A stretch of 18,177 nucleotides of DNA from Candidatus Njordarchaeota archaeon (GTDB taxonomy: Archaea > Thermoproteota > JANJXX01 > Panguiarchaeales > Panguiarchaeaceae): positions 1 through 18,177 of the forward strand of contig JAGSHR010000229.1 of assembly GCA_029855985.1 (NCBI GenBank), in the 5' to 3' direction. Under the pieces are notes generated by a model. The model saw nothing but the letters and a program-made list of their open reading frames with translations, searched no databases and was not told the DNA's origin. Below, piece after piece: positions 1 through 8,625 of the stretch. Numbering within the stretch: the stretch's first letter is position 1; the number at the start of each line of letters is the position of its first letter. A program made the position numbers and the translations under genes.

Positions 1-474
1 CTGATACCTCTTGTGATAAATGAGTTAGGTGAACCTGGAGTTGTCGTTCACGGAGTTACTGCACATCCTGGGAGACCCGTTGCTTTAGCATCTGTTAATG
101 GTAAACCAATACTCAATATTCCTGGTTACCCAGTTGCCGCCTATGTTGATTTTATACTGTTTTTCCCTCCAGTCTTATTCAAACTTCTAGGAATTAAGGG
201 CGAATACATTCCTAGAACCATTAAGGCTAGGCTAGCGGGTAAAATACCATCAAGACCAGGAACAAGAACGTTTGCTAGGGTGAAATTATTCACTCGAGAT
301 GGATTATTCTACGCGAAACCCATAAGAATAACGGGCGCGGGCGTACTATCTAGTTTATCTAGGGGGGATGGCTTTGTTGTTGTTCCCGAAGATTTGGAGG
401 GTTTTGACGAAGGCGAAGAAGTAGATGTCTTATTGTTTAGGAGGTTCGTGAATGTCAAAGAGGAAAGTGTTTAG
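1..474 (+). CDS. moeA: Molybdopterin molybdenumtransferase MoeA, C-terminal part (5' end cut by window)
   Basis: MoeA inserts molybdate or tungstate into adenylylated molybdopterin to finish the Mo/W cofactor in the cytoplasm. The reading frame is open from base 1 with no stop before it, so the Met codon at 13 is internal and the gene starts outside the window. The visible part holds the end of the MoeA catalytic domain: the HPGRPVALA stretch, matching the family's PGKP segment, then the conserved turn NIPGYPVAA, where most members have LPGNPVSA. The C-terminal beta-barrel domain follows, ending at GDGFVVVPEDLEGFDEGEEV. Its stop lies 23 bases inside the next gene, a second MoeA, so the two are surely co-transcribed. 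Two unlike MoeA genes are common in archaea, where separate roles for Mo and W have been proposed; that division is inference here. Confidence 0.9.
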   Translation: MIPLVINELGEPGVVVHGVTAHPGRPVALASVNGKPILNIPGYPVAAYVDFILFFPPVLFKLLGIKGEYIPRTIKARLAGKIPSRPGTRTFARVKLFTRDGLFYAKPIRITGAGVLSSLSRGDGFVVVPEDLEGFDEGEEVDVLLFRRFVNVKEESV

Positions 475-2344
475 AAAATTAAAGGATCTTGATGTTGCAT
501 TGAATGATTTCTATAAGATTTATCCCGCTAAGCCACTAGGTATTGAAGAAGTAAACATAACTAACGCGCTCGGTCGGGTTTTGGCTGAAGATATTTTTTC
601 TGATATTAGTGTTCCTCCATTCGATAAGAGTATTGTGGATGGTTACGCTGTTCGCGCTGTAGACACATTTAGAGCTGGGGAGACAAACCCAGTAAAACTC
701 AAAGTTATCGAGAGGATAAGAACTGGGCATCCTCCAAAATTAACGGTTGTGAATGGTGTTGCTAGTGAGATTGATACTGGTGGTATGGTTCCACCAGGAG
801 CCGACGCCATCGTGCCTATAGAGTACGCGGAGGAGAAGGATGGGTATGTTTACATATACAGGAAAGTTGCTCCGGGTTCTAACATAATGTTTTCTGGGAC
901 TGATATGGCTTTTGGGGAGTTGGTTTTAAGTAAGGGTGTTCGGTTAACGGCCCGCGATATTGGTATGCTTGCTGCAATTGGGAGACGCTCAGTTAGGGTT
1001 TATCGAAAACCAAAGGTGGCAATTTTCAGTATTGGGGATGAACTCTTAGAGCCCGGTGAAGAACTCGAAGCGGGTAAAATATATGATGTGAACTTATTCT
1101 TGCTCTACAATGCAGTTAGAGAGAGGGGAGGAGAGCCTTTAATAATGGGTATTGCAAAGGACGACCCAGGAGAAGTAGTTGACATGATCAAGGATGGGTT
1201 AGAGAAAGCAGATTTAGTTTTGAGTACAGGTAGCACATCCGCTGGAACTTCTGACATAGTTTACCGAGTGATAGAGGAATTTCCAGGACCCGGTATAATC
1301 GCCCATGGATTAAAGATTTCTCCTGGTAAACCTACGGTTATCTCAATTATAAAGGGGAAACCTTACTTTGGTCTTCCAGGCAATCCTTCTTCAGCTATTA
1401 ATACGTTTAATTTAATTGTTGGACCACTCATTGAGAAGTTATCGGGAGCTTTGAAGGTAGGTGAAACTAGGAAAATTAGTGCGATTGCTCCGTTTAGGAT
1501 TAATGGGGAAGTTGGTAGAATGATCATTCAGGGTGTCTCTGTATTAAAACGAGAAAATAAATATTACGTTTACCCAATTAGATCGGGTTCTGGGGCCGTT
1601 AGAACTCTTGGTTCAGCAGATGGATTCATAATAATACCGCCTACCATGGGTTATGTTGACGAAGGTGAAACCGTGACTGTTAGCATGTTAACGGAAACTA
1701 TTCAAGAGTATGATTTTGTTCTCTTTGCACCTCCAAGTCCTAAACTGGATAGAAGTATTGTCATGGCTGCTGAAAAAACGAGGAAGAACGTTAAAAGGAT
1801 TAGGGCAAACTCGATTGTATCTCTACAAGCTTTTGCTATTGGGGAAGCTGACTTCGCCGGCTTAGCAATGATCGATCCAGGTAGTGGGAAATTTAATGAG
1901 CACCTCTTGGGCTACTATGATTTACCAGATGACACAATTCTTGTCAATGGATTCAGGAGAGAAGTTGGACTAGTTTATAGCAGAGAAAAAATTGGGGGAA
2001 AACTCTCATTAAAGGAGTTGTTTACTGGTAATCTTGTTTTTGTTAATCAAGCCTCTGGTAGCGAGGGAAGAGAGTTATTTGAGTACTTAGTTCTCAAGTA
2101 TTCCCATGAATCGGGTAAAGGCGTGTCGGAACTTAAGGGTATTATTAGGGAGAGAGAACTAGTCGTCAGGGACTACTTATCAGCCATAGCTGCTGTGAAA
2201 AATGGGAGAGGCGATGTATGTATTGCTCCCAAGGAACTTGTTCCAGAGGATTTATCTTTTGAATCTCTCTTGGAGGAAAGCTTTGATTTTGTGACTAGAG
2301 AGAAATTCAAGGATGCTTTATTGGAAATCCTATCATCTTTATAA
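452..2344 (+). CDS. moeA: MoeA fused to a periplasmic-binding-protein-like domain
   Basis: This is a two-domain protein of 630 aa. Residues 1-415 are a full MoeA, with the motif DKSIVDGYAV (58-67), TGGMVPPGADAIV (109-121), the substrate-loop motif STGSTSAGTSD (258-268) and GLPGNPSSA (307-315). Residues 420-630 match the PBP-like/LysR-substrate-like domain found fused to MoeA in many archaea, possibly an anion (molybdate/tungstate) sensor; that role is inference. The start is ATG 452, with GGAGGT at 440-445 giving a 6-base gap, inside the end of the first moeA. The two MoeA copies are clearly diverged (NIPGYPVAA against GLPGNPSSA), so they are ancient paralogues rather than a recent duplication. 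The gene ends 20 bases from the convergent Nudix gene. Confidence 0.93.
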   Translation: MSKRKVFRKLKDLDVALNDFYKIYPAKPLGIEEVNITNALGRVLAEDIFSDISVPPFDKSIVDGYAVRAVDTFRAGETNPVKLKVIERIRTGHPPKLTVVNGVASEIDTGGMVPPGADAIVPIEYAEEKDGYVYIYRKVAPGSNIMFSGTDMAFGELVLSKGVRLTARDIGMLAAIGRRSVRVYRKPKVAIFSIGDELLEPGEELEAGKIYDVNLFLLYNAVRERGGEPLIMGIAKDDPGEVVDMIKDGLEKADLVLSTGSTSAGTSDIVYRVIEEFPGPGIIAHGLKISPGKPTVISIIKGKPYFGLPGNPSSAINTFNLIVGPLIEKLSGALKVGETRKISAIAPFRINGEVGRMIIQGVSVLKRENKYYVYPIRSGSGAVRTLGSADGFIIIPPTMGYVDEGETVTVSMLTETIQEYDFVLFAPPSPKLDRSIVMAAEKTRKNVKRIRANSIVSLQAFAIGEADFAGLAMIDPGSGKFNEHLLGYYDLPDDTILVNGFRREVGLVYSREKIGGKLSLKELFTGNLVFVNQASGSEGRELFEYLVLKYSHESGKGVSELKGIIRERELVVRDYLSAIAAVKNGRGDVCIAPKELVPEDLSFESLLEESFDFVTREKFKDALLEILSSL

Positions 2345-2364
2345 CCATCGAGTTTAGGGAGGTT

Positions 2365-2898
2365 TTAGATATTTTTCCATATTTCTAAAAAATCTGTTAA
2401 TATTCTTGCTGTTGCGCCCCATATCACTGTTTCTCCTATTTTATAGTATGGCCCAAGTATCATTTTTTTCTTCTTTTTGATTAATTCTACTATGGGGATA
2501 ACCAAGACTTTCTCTACTTCGTCTGGATTTACTTTTATCGTTGGTTCATTTTTTATGTATCCAACAACGGGTATTATCAAGAAGCCACTGGATTTTGTTT
2601 TGGTTGGTTTCAGGTAGCCAAGTACTTCTATTTCCCTAGGGTCGATGCCGATTTCTTCTTGGGTTTCCCTGAGGGCAGTTTCTATTGGGGTTTCATCATT
2701 TTCTAATACTCCTCCTGGAAACGAAATCTCTCCAGAGTGTCGCATTGGTCTTTCTACTCTTTTCTCGAATATGAGGCTGTAGTTACCGTTTTGGTCTTTT
2801 ATGATTGGTATTAACACTGCTGATTTTCTTTTAAAAAACATGTTTGTGGAGGGGTTTTTCTCAAGTTTATCTTTTAGTTTTAGAATTTTCGTATCCAT
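2365..2898 (-). CDS. Nudix hydrolase, CoA-pyrophosphatase (NudL/PCD1) type
   Basis: Nudix enzymes cleave nucleoside diphosphates linked to another group. This protein has a complete Nudix box, G63-x5-E69-x7-R77-E78-x2-E81-E82-x-G84, with the metal-binding glutamates present. Just before it, residues 43-63 read IFEKRVERPMRHSGEISFPGG, matching the signature that separates CoA diphosphatases from other Nudix proteins (R..xxRxHxGExxFPGG). The likely reaction is therefore CoA or acyl-CoA to phosphopantetheine plus 3',5'-ADP, at 177 aa close to the family's core length. The ATG lies one base after the stop of the giant coiled-coil gene, so translation is probably coupled to it. The substrate call is by motif only. 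Confidence 0.85.
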   Translation of the reverse strand: MDTKILKLKDKLEKNPSTNMFFKRKSAVLIPIIKDQNGNYSLIFEKRVERPMRHSGEISFPGGVLENDETPIETALRETQEEIGIDPREIEVLGYLKPTKTKSSGFLIIPVVGYIKNEPTIKVNPDEVEKVLVIPIVELIKKKKKMILGPYYKIGETVIWGATARILTDFLEIWKNI

Positions 2899-2899
2899 G

Positions 2900-5800
2900 T
2901 TATCCCTTCTTTATAATCCTTTCGTTGATTATGTTGATTAGTGCATCACTGTCTATATCTATTAATTTTAGGACTGTTAGTTCTTTAAATGGTATTATAG
3001 CCTTTGAGTTGTTCACTATTAGGAGCGTTCTATACTTCTTGTCTAGCATTGATTCTATATAAGCTGCATTTGTCTTTGTTTTTGATATGCTTCTGGTTAC
3101 GTCTTTTGTGGATATGATGCTGAGGTTCCGGTTTAACTCTCTTATCTGCAGATTGTTTTGCTTTGTTGAAGCTTTAGGTACTATCAGCAGGGTAATTTTT
3201 TTGGCTCCTTCGCTTAATAGTTCATCTATATATTTTTTAGCTACTTCTGAATCGTTTATGACCCTTGCTTTTCCAAGTAAGTTTTTGAGTGTTTCTTCGT
3301 ATCGGTCGCCGAATGTTGCTATGAATAGGTAATAGCTATTAATTGTTTCAAATAATCTGTCAAGAGCGCCTGTTAAATCGCTAATTTTTTCTTCAGATGT
3401 GGACTGAAGATGCTCAAGGATTGCGCTTGTCATACCGTTATAGTTTTCCAATCCTTTTTGGAATAATCCAATTATAGAGTTTGCTTGTTTTTCAATCTTA
3501 CCGATTCTATCCTTGATTTCTGAATGGTCAAACGATTCTATTGTTTCAGCGGCACCTATAATTTGTTCTTTTGAACCTTCTAGTGCTGTTTCTATTTCCT
3601 TAAAATGCTCTTTTACAGTATCAATGTATTGATCAACTCTTCCAAGTATCTGTGTAGTAATGAGTTCCCTAACAACGTTAAGGATTTGCCCTGATAGTAC
3701 ACCAATTTGTGTTCTTATTTGCTCTAATATTTCGCTTATATTTTCTATGTTTTGGTCCTGTGATACTCTCTGGGACAGTTCATCGAACAAAACCTTGAGT
3801 TCTTTTTCCTCTTTCTTTAGGTTTTCTAGAGAGGCTTTCACTTCCTCTACGTAGGAAGCTATTTTCTTATTCAAGTTTTCCTCCGCCGCTGATCCATGTG
3901 CTTGTAGTTTCTCTACAAGTTTTTCACCTAGAAGTTCTGTGGCCCTAATTATTGTTTCTTCGATCTCATCTAGATTTCTCCGAAGAGAATTGATCGTGTC
4001 TTTAATAATGTTATCGACGTATTCGTTTACCAGTGCTCCGCCCTCTTCAATGTTTCTCTTAGCTTCACTTTTTACTCCCTCCTTAAAGGTGCCGATGTTC
4101 TCTTCTATCTTTGATAAATTATTGTTTATTAGATCAGTTATGTTTAGCATTGTTTCCTCGACTTTCTCTATGCACGCACTTAATCTTTCTTCTGATTTGC
4201 TTATTACGCTTGACATGTTTTCAGAAATCTGGGTGAGCATCTTTTTTGTTTCATCTGAAACCTCTTGAATTGCTTTATTGTACGCTTCCGGCAACCCATT
4301 TAATTCTCCCGTAAATTCCACCAAGAATGAATCTATCCTCTCCTTTATTTCCCCTGTTATGTCCCTAAAAATCTTCACCATTTCATCGGAGTGTTTAGTT
4401 ACAATTTTCATAGCGCTATCGAATGTATTATTCGCTTTTTCTGTTGTGTTCTTGATCATAGAGCTTACCAGTTTGTTAAATGCTTCTAACTGATTGCCAT
4501 AAATTAGTTTTACAGTTTCCATCAAGACGTCCAAATTATTAATATAGCTATCTTGTATACTAGAGAGAGCACCTATAAGACCACTTGAAGTTTTATTTAT
4601 ACTGTTGCTAATAAGCTCCTTAAGCTTGTTTACATGCTCATTAAATATGCTAGCTCTTTTACTATACCTTGCCTCAATAAACCTTTCTACTTCCTCTCTA
4701 AGGAATTCCAAATCGTTCTTTAAGATCGCTTCAATAAGTTGGACTATATCATTTATTTCTTCAACAATCTCCCTGCTCCCGCTTCTTTTTGTCAATTCTT
4801 CCCTTATTCGCTTTAAATCGTCAATTACTTTGTTTAGGGAACTGCCCGTCTTTTGATAACTAGCATTGATTGTTTCCATTAGGATTACTTTGTCGTTTTC
4901 ATCCGTTTTAATTATAGCTTCAGAAATGTTATCGAGTATCTGATTGATTGATTCCTTGGTTTCCTCGTTTTTGCTCTCTATCTGTTTTTCCACCTGCGAC
5001 ATAAAGTTTTTAAACGAATTTAGGCTTTCTGAAAGGAAACTCCTCCATTCCCTATCAAGGGTCTTATAGATCTTGTTTGGCAGATCCAAAATGTATTCTT
5101 CTAATATCCCAAGGTTTGTGCTTATGTCCTTTAATAAATTTGCGTAGCCGTTTCTCAAAGTATCAGTTGTTTCAACAATTTTATCCGCTGTTTCAATTAT
5201 CTTTTCTGAAAGCCAAACCCACGTCTCGTTTTCTAATTCCTTTAGTTTCTCTATTCTCTCGTTGAATATGTCATAGAACCTGTTGGTGATCGTTGTAGTT
5301 GCTGTTTGAATTGCTTTATCGTATGCTACTGGAACGGTTTCTATTCTTGTTTTTTCCTCCCCAAAAGTTGTCGTTATCCTCTCTTTCTCCTTTTTAACAA
5401 CTTCAACTCTACCTCTAAGCTTGTTTGTGGAGATCTCTCTTGCTTCTTTAATGACTTCCATCAATTGATCTGCTAAATTGTTAACTTGTCTCTCTACACC
5501 CCTATATACTGAATCCACTATAGACAAATATCCCTCTTTTATGTCTTTTTTCGTGCTTTCAAGTATGCTGTATGTCATCTCTTTTTGTGATTTAAAGTTG
5601 ATTAAAAGTTCATTTCCAATTTTCTTTACTAACTCTCCAAACTCAGTGTAGAATTCCTTAAGTGCCTTAGGAATCGACTCTAAAACTATGTTTATAACTT
5701 CGGGAATTTCTTTTTCAATTGCCTTTATAGTTAGTTCTAGTTTACTCACGACGTCTTGATGTATCTTGATTATGTTTTCTCTTGTTTTTCCGATTAACTC

Positions 5801-6484
5801 GGTTAGTTCTCTGTAAAGAGTGTCAATTTTTTCAATCAAGGGGTAATACTGTGAGAGAAGTTCCTTTATTTGTTCTCTAGTTTTTTCACCTATTTTTTCC
5901 CATGTTTCTTCTTTGAAAACTATTGTTACTTTCATGCGGTCTAATTCACTAGAGTATTTTTTTAACAGTTCTTCCAGTTTTTCTAAATAGTCCCTATATG
6001 TTTTCACTATTGTTGATGTGCTACCAAGGTATTCCCCAATTGCTTCAGTATGTCCAATAAGTTTCTCCTTAACGTTTTCTACTTCTCCTCTCAAACCATT
6101 GATCAAAGTCTTCATCTTCGCCATGTTCTCGTTGAAAACAGTTTTTTTATGTTCTTCAGTTAGAGCTTGAACTTTCCCTATAAGCTCTTTTTTTAGGGAA
6201 TCTGATAGTTTCTTTACTTCTGTTAGCACGCTGTAAATTTTTTCAGCAAAAAAAGAAATTGGGGGTAGGGCTATAATGTACCCGTCTACCTCGGCAACTA
6301 AATTTTTTGATTCTAGTGAATTTATTATTGAAGTGACCTCGTTTCTGGGGATATCAATAGATTCAGATAATATTAACGTTGGTATTATTCCTTTTTCGAG
6401 AACAACAGAAATCAGTTGAGATTCGGCTTCACTTAATCCAAATTCTTTAAATTTTTCAGCTATAGCGGACACAACTGTCACCAA
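2900..6484 (-). CDS. Giant TrmB-like HTH / coiled-coil protein, 1194 aa
   Basis: I do not recognise a characterised homologue. Residues 8-70 look like a TrmB/MarR-type winged helix: the helix FGLSEAESQLISVVLE, a recognition-helix-like IPRNEVTSIINSLESK, and a wing with NLVAEVDGYII. From about 80 to 1085 the chain is almost wholly charged, Leu/Ile-rich helix with heptad-like spacing, many Glu/Lys/Asn, few prolines and one cysteine (C771). The motif AY(D/N)KAIQ occurs twice (387-393 and 734-740), suggesting internal repetition. Residues 1086-1194 form a compact alpha/beta-like tail (KKITLLIVPKA, RTLLIVNNSKAIIPF), loosely like TrmB sensor domains. No P-loop or SMC head is seen, and there is no obvious membrane segment or signal peptide. 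The start is uncertain: TTG 6484, GTG 6481 or GTG 6472; a stop lies 6 codons upstream. The Nudix gene follows by one base. Confidence 0.85.
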   Translation of the reverse strand: MVTVVSAIAEKFKEFGLSEAESQLISVVLEKGIIPTLILSESIDIPRNEVTSIINSLESKNLVAEVDGYIIALPPISFFAEKIYSVLTEVKKLSDSLKKELIGKVQALTEEHKKTVFNENMAKMKTLINGLRGEVENVKEKLIGHTEAIGEYLGSTSTIVKTYRDYLEKLEELLKKYSSELDRMKVTIVFKEETWEKIGEKTREQIKELLSQYYPLIEKIDTLYRELTELIGKTRENIIKIHQDVVSKLELTIKAIEKEIPEVINIVLESIPKALKEFYTEFGELVKKIGNELLINFKSQKEMTYSILESTKKDIKEGYLSIVDSVYRGVERQVNNLADQLMEVIKEAREISTNKLRGRVEVVKKEKERITTTFGEEKTRIETVPVAYDKAIQTATTTITNRFYDIFNERIEKLKELENETWVWLSEKIIETADKIVETTDTLRNGYANLLKDISTNLGILEEYILDLPNKIYKTLDREWRSFLSESLNSFKNFMSQVEKQIESKNEETKESINQILDNISEAIIKTDENDKVILMETINASYQKTGSSLNKVIDDLKRIREELTKRSGSREIVEEINDIVQLIEAILKNDLEFLREEVERFIEARYSKRASIFNEHVNKLKELISNSINKTSSGLIGALSSIQDSYINNLDVLMETVKLIYGNQLEAFNKLVSSMIKNTTEKANNTFDSAMKIVTKHSDEMVKIFRDITGEIKERIDSFLVEFTGELNGLPEAYNKAIQEVSDETKKMLTQISENMSSVISKSEERLSACIEKVEETMLNITDLINNNLSKIEENIGTFKEGVKSEAKRNIEEGGALVNEYVDNIIKDTINSLRRNLDEIEETIIRATELLGEKLVEKLQAHGSAAEENLNKKIASYVEEVKASLENLKKEEKELKVLFDELSQRVSQDQNIENISEILEQIRTQIGVLSGQILNVVRELITTQILGRVDQYIDTVKEHFKEIETALEGSKEQIIGAAETIESFDHSEIKDRIGKIEKQANSIIGLFQKGLENYNGMTSAILEHLQSTSEEKISDLTGALDRLFETINSYYLFIATFGDRYEETLKNLLGKARVINDSEVAKKYIDELLSEGAKKITLLIVPKASTKQNNLQIRELNRNLSIISTKDVTRSISKTKTNAAYIESMLDKKYRTLLIVNNSKAIIPFKELTVLKLIDIDSDALINIINERIIKKG

Positions 6485-6658
6485 AGTAATTAAAATTAAT
6501 TAAATAGGATAATATGATAATCTAGATTCTATAATTAAACCACTATTAGAATTATGAAACAATTCAATTTATTTAAAAATAATGAAAAACTTTACAGTAG
6601 CCCTGTACATGAACTGAACGTTTTAGAAAAAGCATTTTCCTCGACTATGTCCCTCTCT

Positions 6659-7453
6659 TTATAAAATAATATGCTTAATGAAGCACTCTAACATTTCTAT
6701 ATCTATAAATTTTAACAATTTATCGATAACTTTAACTCCCATCTCCCCAATAAATGTCTCTTCTTTGGAAGTTATTTTCTTTTTTAGATCATTTAGGTAC
6801 CTGTTAACAAGCGACTTATAATTCTTTATTTTTTTTCCATTCATTCGCAGATAATTATTTAGAGACAGAAGTAAACTGAAAAATGTTCTAAGGTCTTCTA
6901 TATCGTACTTGTCAAATATGTTTGTTGAAAGGCACTCTCCACTTATCCTTATATTTAGGAAATCCCCAGTTGCCCAATCAAACACAACGTGTTTCTTATT
7001 TTCTTTAGTATAGGGGTTTATTAGAACTATACCATCCTCACTCTCCTCGAAACTTATATCAAAAGGGAAAATGTAATTAATTGTCATAACAAGTTTTTCT
7101 GGGCTTAGATTAGAGTTTTTAACAACCACGCTCCCCGATGAGATAAGCGCACTCAATAGAGGATAAATTTTTTTACTCAACGTTCGCTTTAAGCTTCTTA
7201 ATGTGATTTCTCGCTTGAGCATAGCTTTTTCTTTTTGGATTAGGTAATTATAGTCGAAGCTATTTTTGACGGTCTCGTAGGTTACATGGCTTTTTGTAAT
7301 ATCAACGTATTCTATTATCGTGGGAGCATTGTGACCGTGCCAGAATGCAATTTTAATAATCTTTCTTTTGTCCCCTGGCCACGTATCTAAGAATACTTTG
7401 TACTTTTTGCCCTTATATGTGTATGTTATTTCCAATTTACAGCATCTCTTCAA
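6659..7453 (-). CDS. Unknown protein, divergent homologue of the 272-aa neighbour
   Basis: The function is not recognised. This 264-aa protein is rich in Lys and Ile. Residues 19-56 align by eye with residues 24-60 of the protein encoded just upstream (7595-8413): both have KVxLDT, then H-G-x4-T-x3-Y-x-D-I. Later, V-L-I-N-P...V-V-F-D-W-A-T-G-D pairs with Y-L-I-N-E...V-V-Y-T-A-T-G-K. The zinc-binding pair CPKC of the neighbour is absent here (ITYTYKGKK at the same place). No membrane segment is seen. The start is weak: the first usable in-frame codon is TTG 7453, and a GGAGGA lies 15 bases upstream, further than ideal; a second in-frame TTG falls at residue 7. It precedes the giant coiled-coil gene by 174 bases on the same strand. 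Confidence 0.72.
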   Translation of the reverse strand: MKRCCKLEITYTYKGKKYKVFLDTWPGDKRKIIKIAFWHGHNAPTIIEYVDITKSHVTYETVKNSFDYNYLIQKEKAMLKREITLRSLKRTLSKKIYPLLSALISSGSVVVKNSNLSPEKLVMTINYIFPFDISFEESEDGIVLINPYTKENKKHVVFDWATGDFLNIRISGECLSTNIFDKYDIEDLRTFFSLLLSLNNYLRMNGKKIKNYKSLVNRYLNDLKKKITSKEETFIGEMGVKVIDKLLKFIDIEMLECFIKHIIL

Positions 7454-7594
7454 ACTTTCACTCTGATGTCCTCCAATAGATATAGGCGTATATCAGTGGT
7501 TCAACATATATTTTATGGCAATAAATGCTTTAAAATGTTGTCATTGAAATTTTCGAAAAATGTTTTAAATCTATATCTAAATATGTCACTATAT

Positions 7595-8413
7595 TTAAAC
7601 AATTTTTAAAATATTTTTCTCTAAAATCAAACCTCGAGCTCTGAGAGCATCAAGCACTATGTCCGCGTCCCTACTATGAATGTTAACCAACTTGAAGAGA
7701 GATTTATAATTCATTGCTCCACCCCTCTCTTTCAGCATATTGTAAGCCGATTCAACTAACCTATCATAGTACCTAATTAAGACAATAGCTTCGTGTGTAT
7801 CCCCTTTACCCCTGAAGAATTTCTTCACAAAATTCTTAAAGAACTTAGACTTTGGTTCAACACATTTCGTTTTGCCAGTAGCGGTATACACAACGCAGCC
7901 TTTCAATAACTCCTTTTCATTTATCAGATAGAACTTTGAGTCAACTATGACAAAACCCCTACCTTGGAATATCTTGTTTTTATCTACCTGCAAGTTATTA
8001 TTCAAGAATTGCGCTAAGGAGTTTAAATTTTTTTCAATTTCAGTATCGGAGTCTGAGATAACAAAGTATACAGGCATGTTAGCGATAACATAAAGGATTA
8101 CCTTCGCTAAGATATCCTCATTAAACTTGGCTAATATTGTTGTCGGGTCTACTTTTACAACCTCTGATAGATCTACTTTCTCAGATCGAGCTTCGTCAAC
8201 GATTAAAGTGAGTTCGGGAACCTCAACCCCTCTTACTTCCCCGTTTATATCTAGATAAACAACAACTGTGTGCTGGGGGTTTCCATGCAGAACAGTTATA
8301 CTGGCAATTCCCCCTTGAAAATCTAATGTGTCCAAATCAACTTTCATAGTCAATTTTTCTCCGCATTTTGGACATTTGAAAGATGCAATAATTTCCCTTG
8401 CCATAATAGACAC
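7595..8413 (-). CDS. Unknown zinc-ribbon-like and winged-helix-like protein, 272 aa
   Basis: The function is not recognised. Near the N-terminus is one CPKC knuckle (residues 14-17, FKCPKCGEKLTMKV), which is half a zinc ribbon. Two other cysteines sit together around 173 and 184 (GCVVYTATGKTKC) and might complete a site; that is inference. The tail (about 229-272, NYKSLFKLVNIHSRDADIVLDALRARGLI) reads like a winged helix. The N-terminal and middle parts match the 264-aa gene that follows, so the two are diverged paralogues. A TATA-like TTATAA at 8438-8443 sits about 25 bases before GTG 8413, which would suit a leaderless start there; ATG 8404 (residue 4) is the alternative. Confidence 0.78.
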   Translation of the reverse strand: MSIMAREIIASFKCPKCGEKLTMKVDLDTLDFQGGIASITVLHGNPQHTVVVYLDINGEVRGVEVPELTLIVDEARSEKVDLSEVVKVDPTTILAKFNEDILAKVILYVIANMPVYFVISDSDTEIEKNLNSLAQFLNNNLQVDKNKIFQGRGFVIVDSKFYLINEKELLKGCVVYTATGKTKCVEPKSKFFKNFVKKFFRGKGDTHEAIVLIRYYDRLVESAYNMLKERGGAMNYKSLFKLVNIHSRDADIVLDALRARGLILEKNILKIV

Positions 8414-8437
8414 TTTAAACTAATCGAAAATTAGATT

Positions 8438-8443
8438 ATAAGG
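8438..8443 (-). promoter_or_regulatory. TATA box for the 272-aa gene
   Basis: On the minus strand TTATAA is centred about 25 bases before the GTG at 8413, the spacing expected for an archaeal TATA box and a leaderless or near-leaderless transcript. No ribosome-binding sequence lies between, which agrees with this reading. Confidence 0.45.
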
Positions 8444-8625
8444 ATAAAGATAAGATTAATTCATTAATAAATTATATTTAGGGATTTAGAAATAATAAAA
8501 GTTTTCGCCTTTGAACTAAAAAATTATTATTATTCGATATAGAAAAATAAAAATACTTGCAGTTAATAATAGCCAATAAAAACACTTGTTTATCTGATGG
8601 CTTTAAAAACTGCAGAATTTCCCCA

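Noticed and set aside
1..2344. Recent tandem duplication of moeA
   Set aside because: The two copies differ at most positions of the shared motifs and only one has the fused C-terminal domain, so they are old paralogues.
3087..5265. Several open frames on the plus strand opposite the giant coiled-coil gene
   Set aside because: They are Ser/Leu/Phe-rich mirror images of a Lys/Glu-rich coding strand, with no ribosome sites or family motifs.
2900..6484. SMC/Rad50-like ATPase
   Set aside because: Long coiled coil suggested it, but there is no Walker A, signature or Walker B motif at either end.
6593..6607. TACAG/CTGTA inverted repeat between the 264-aa and giant genes
   Set aside because: Five-bp arms in AT-rich DNA are expected by chance, and the site has no clear relation to a promoter.
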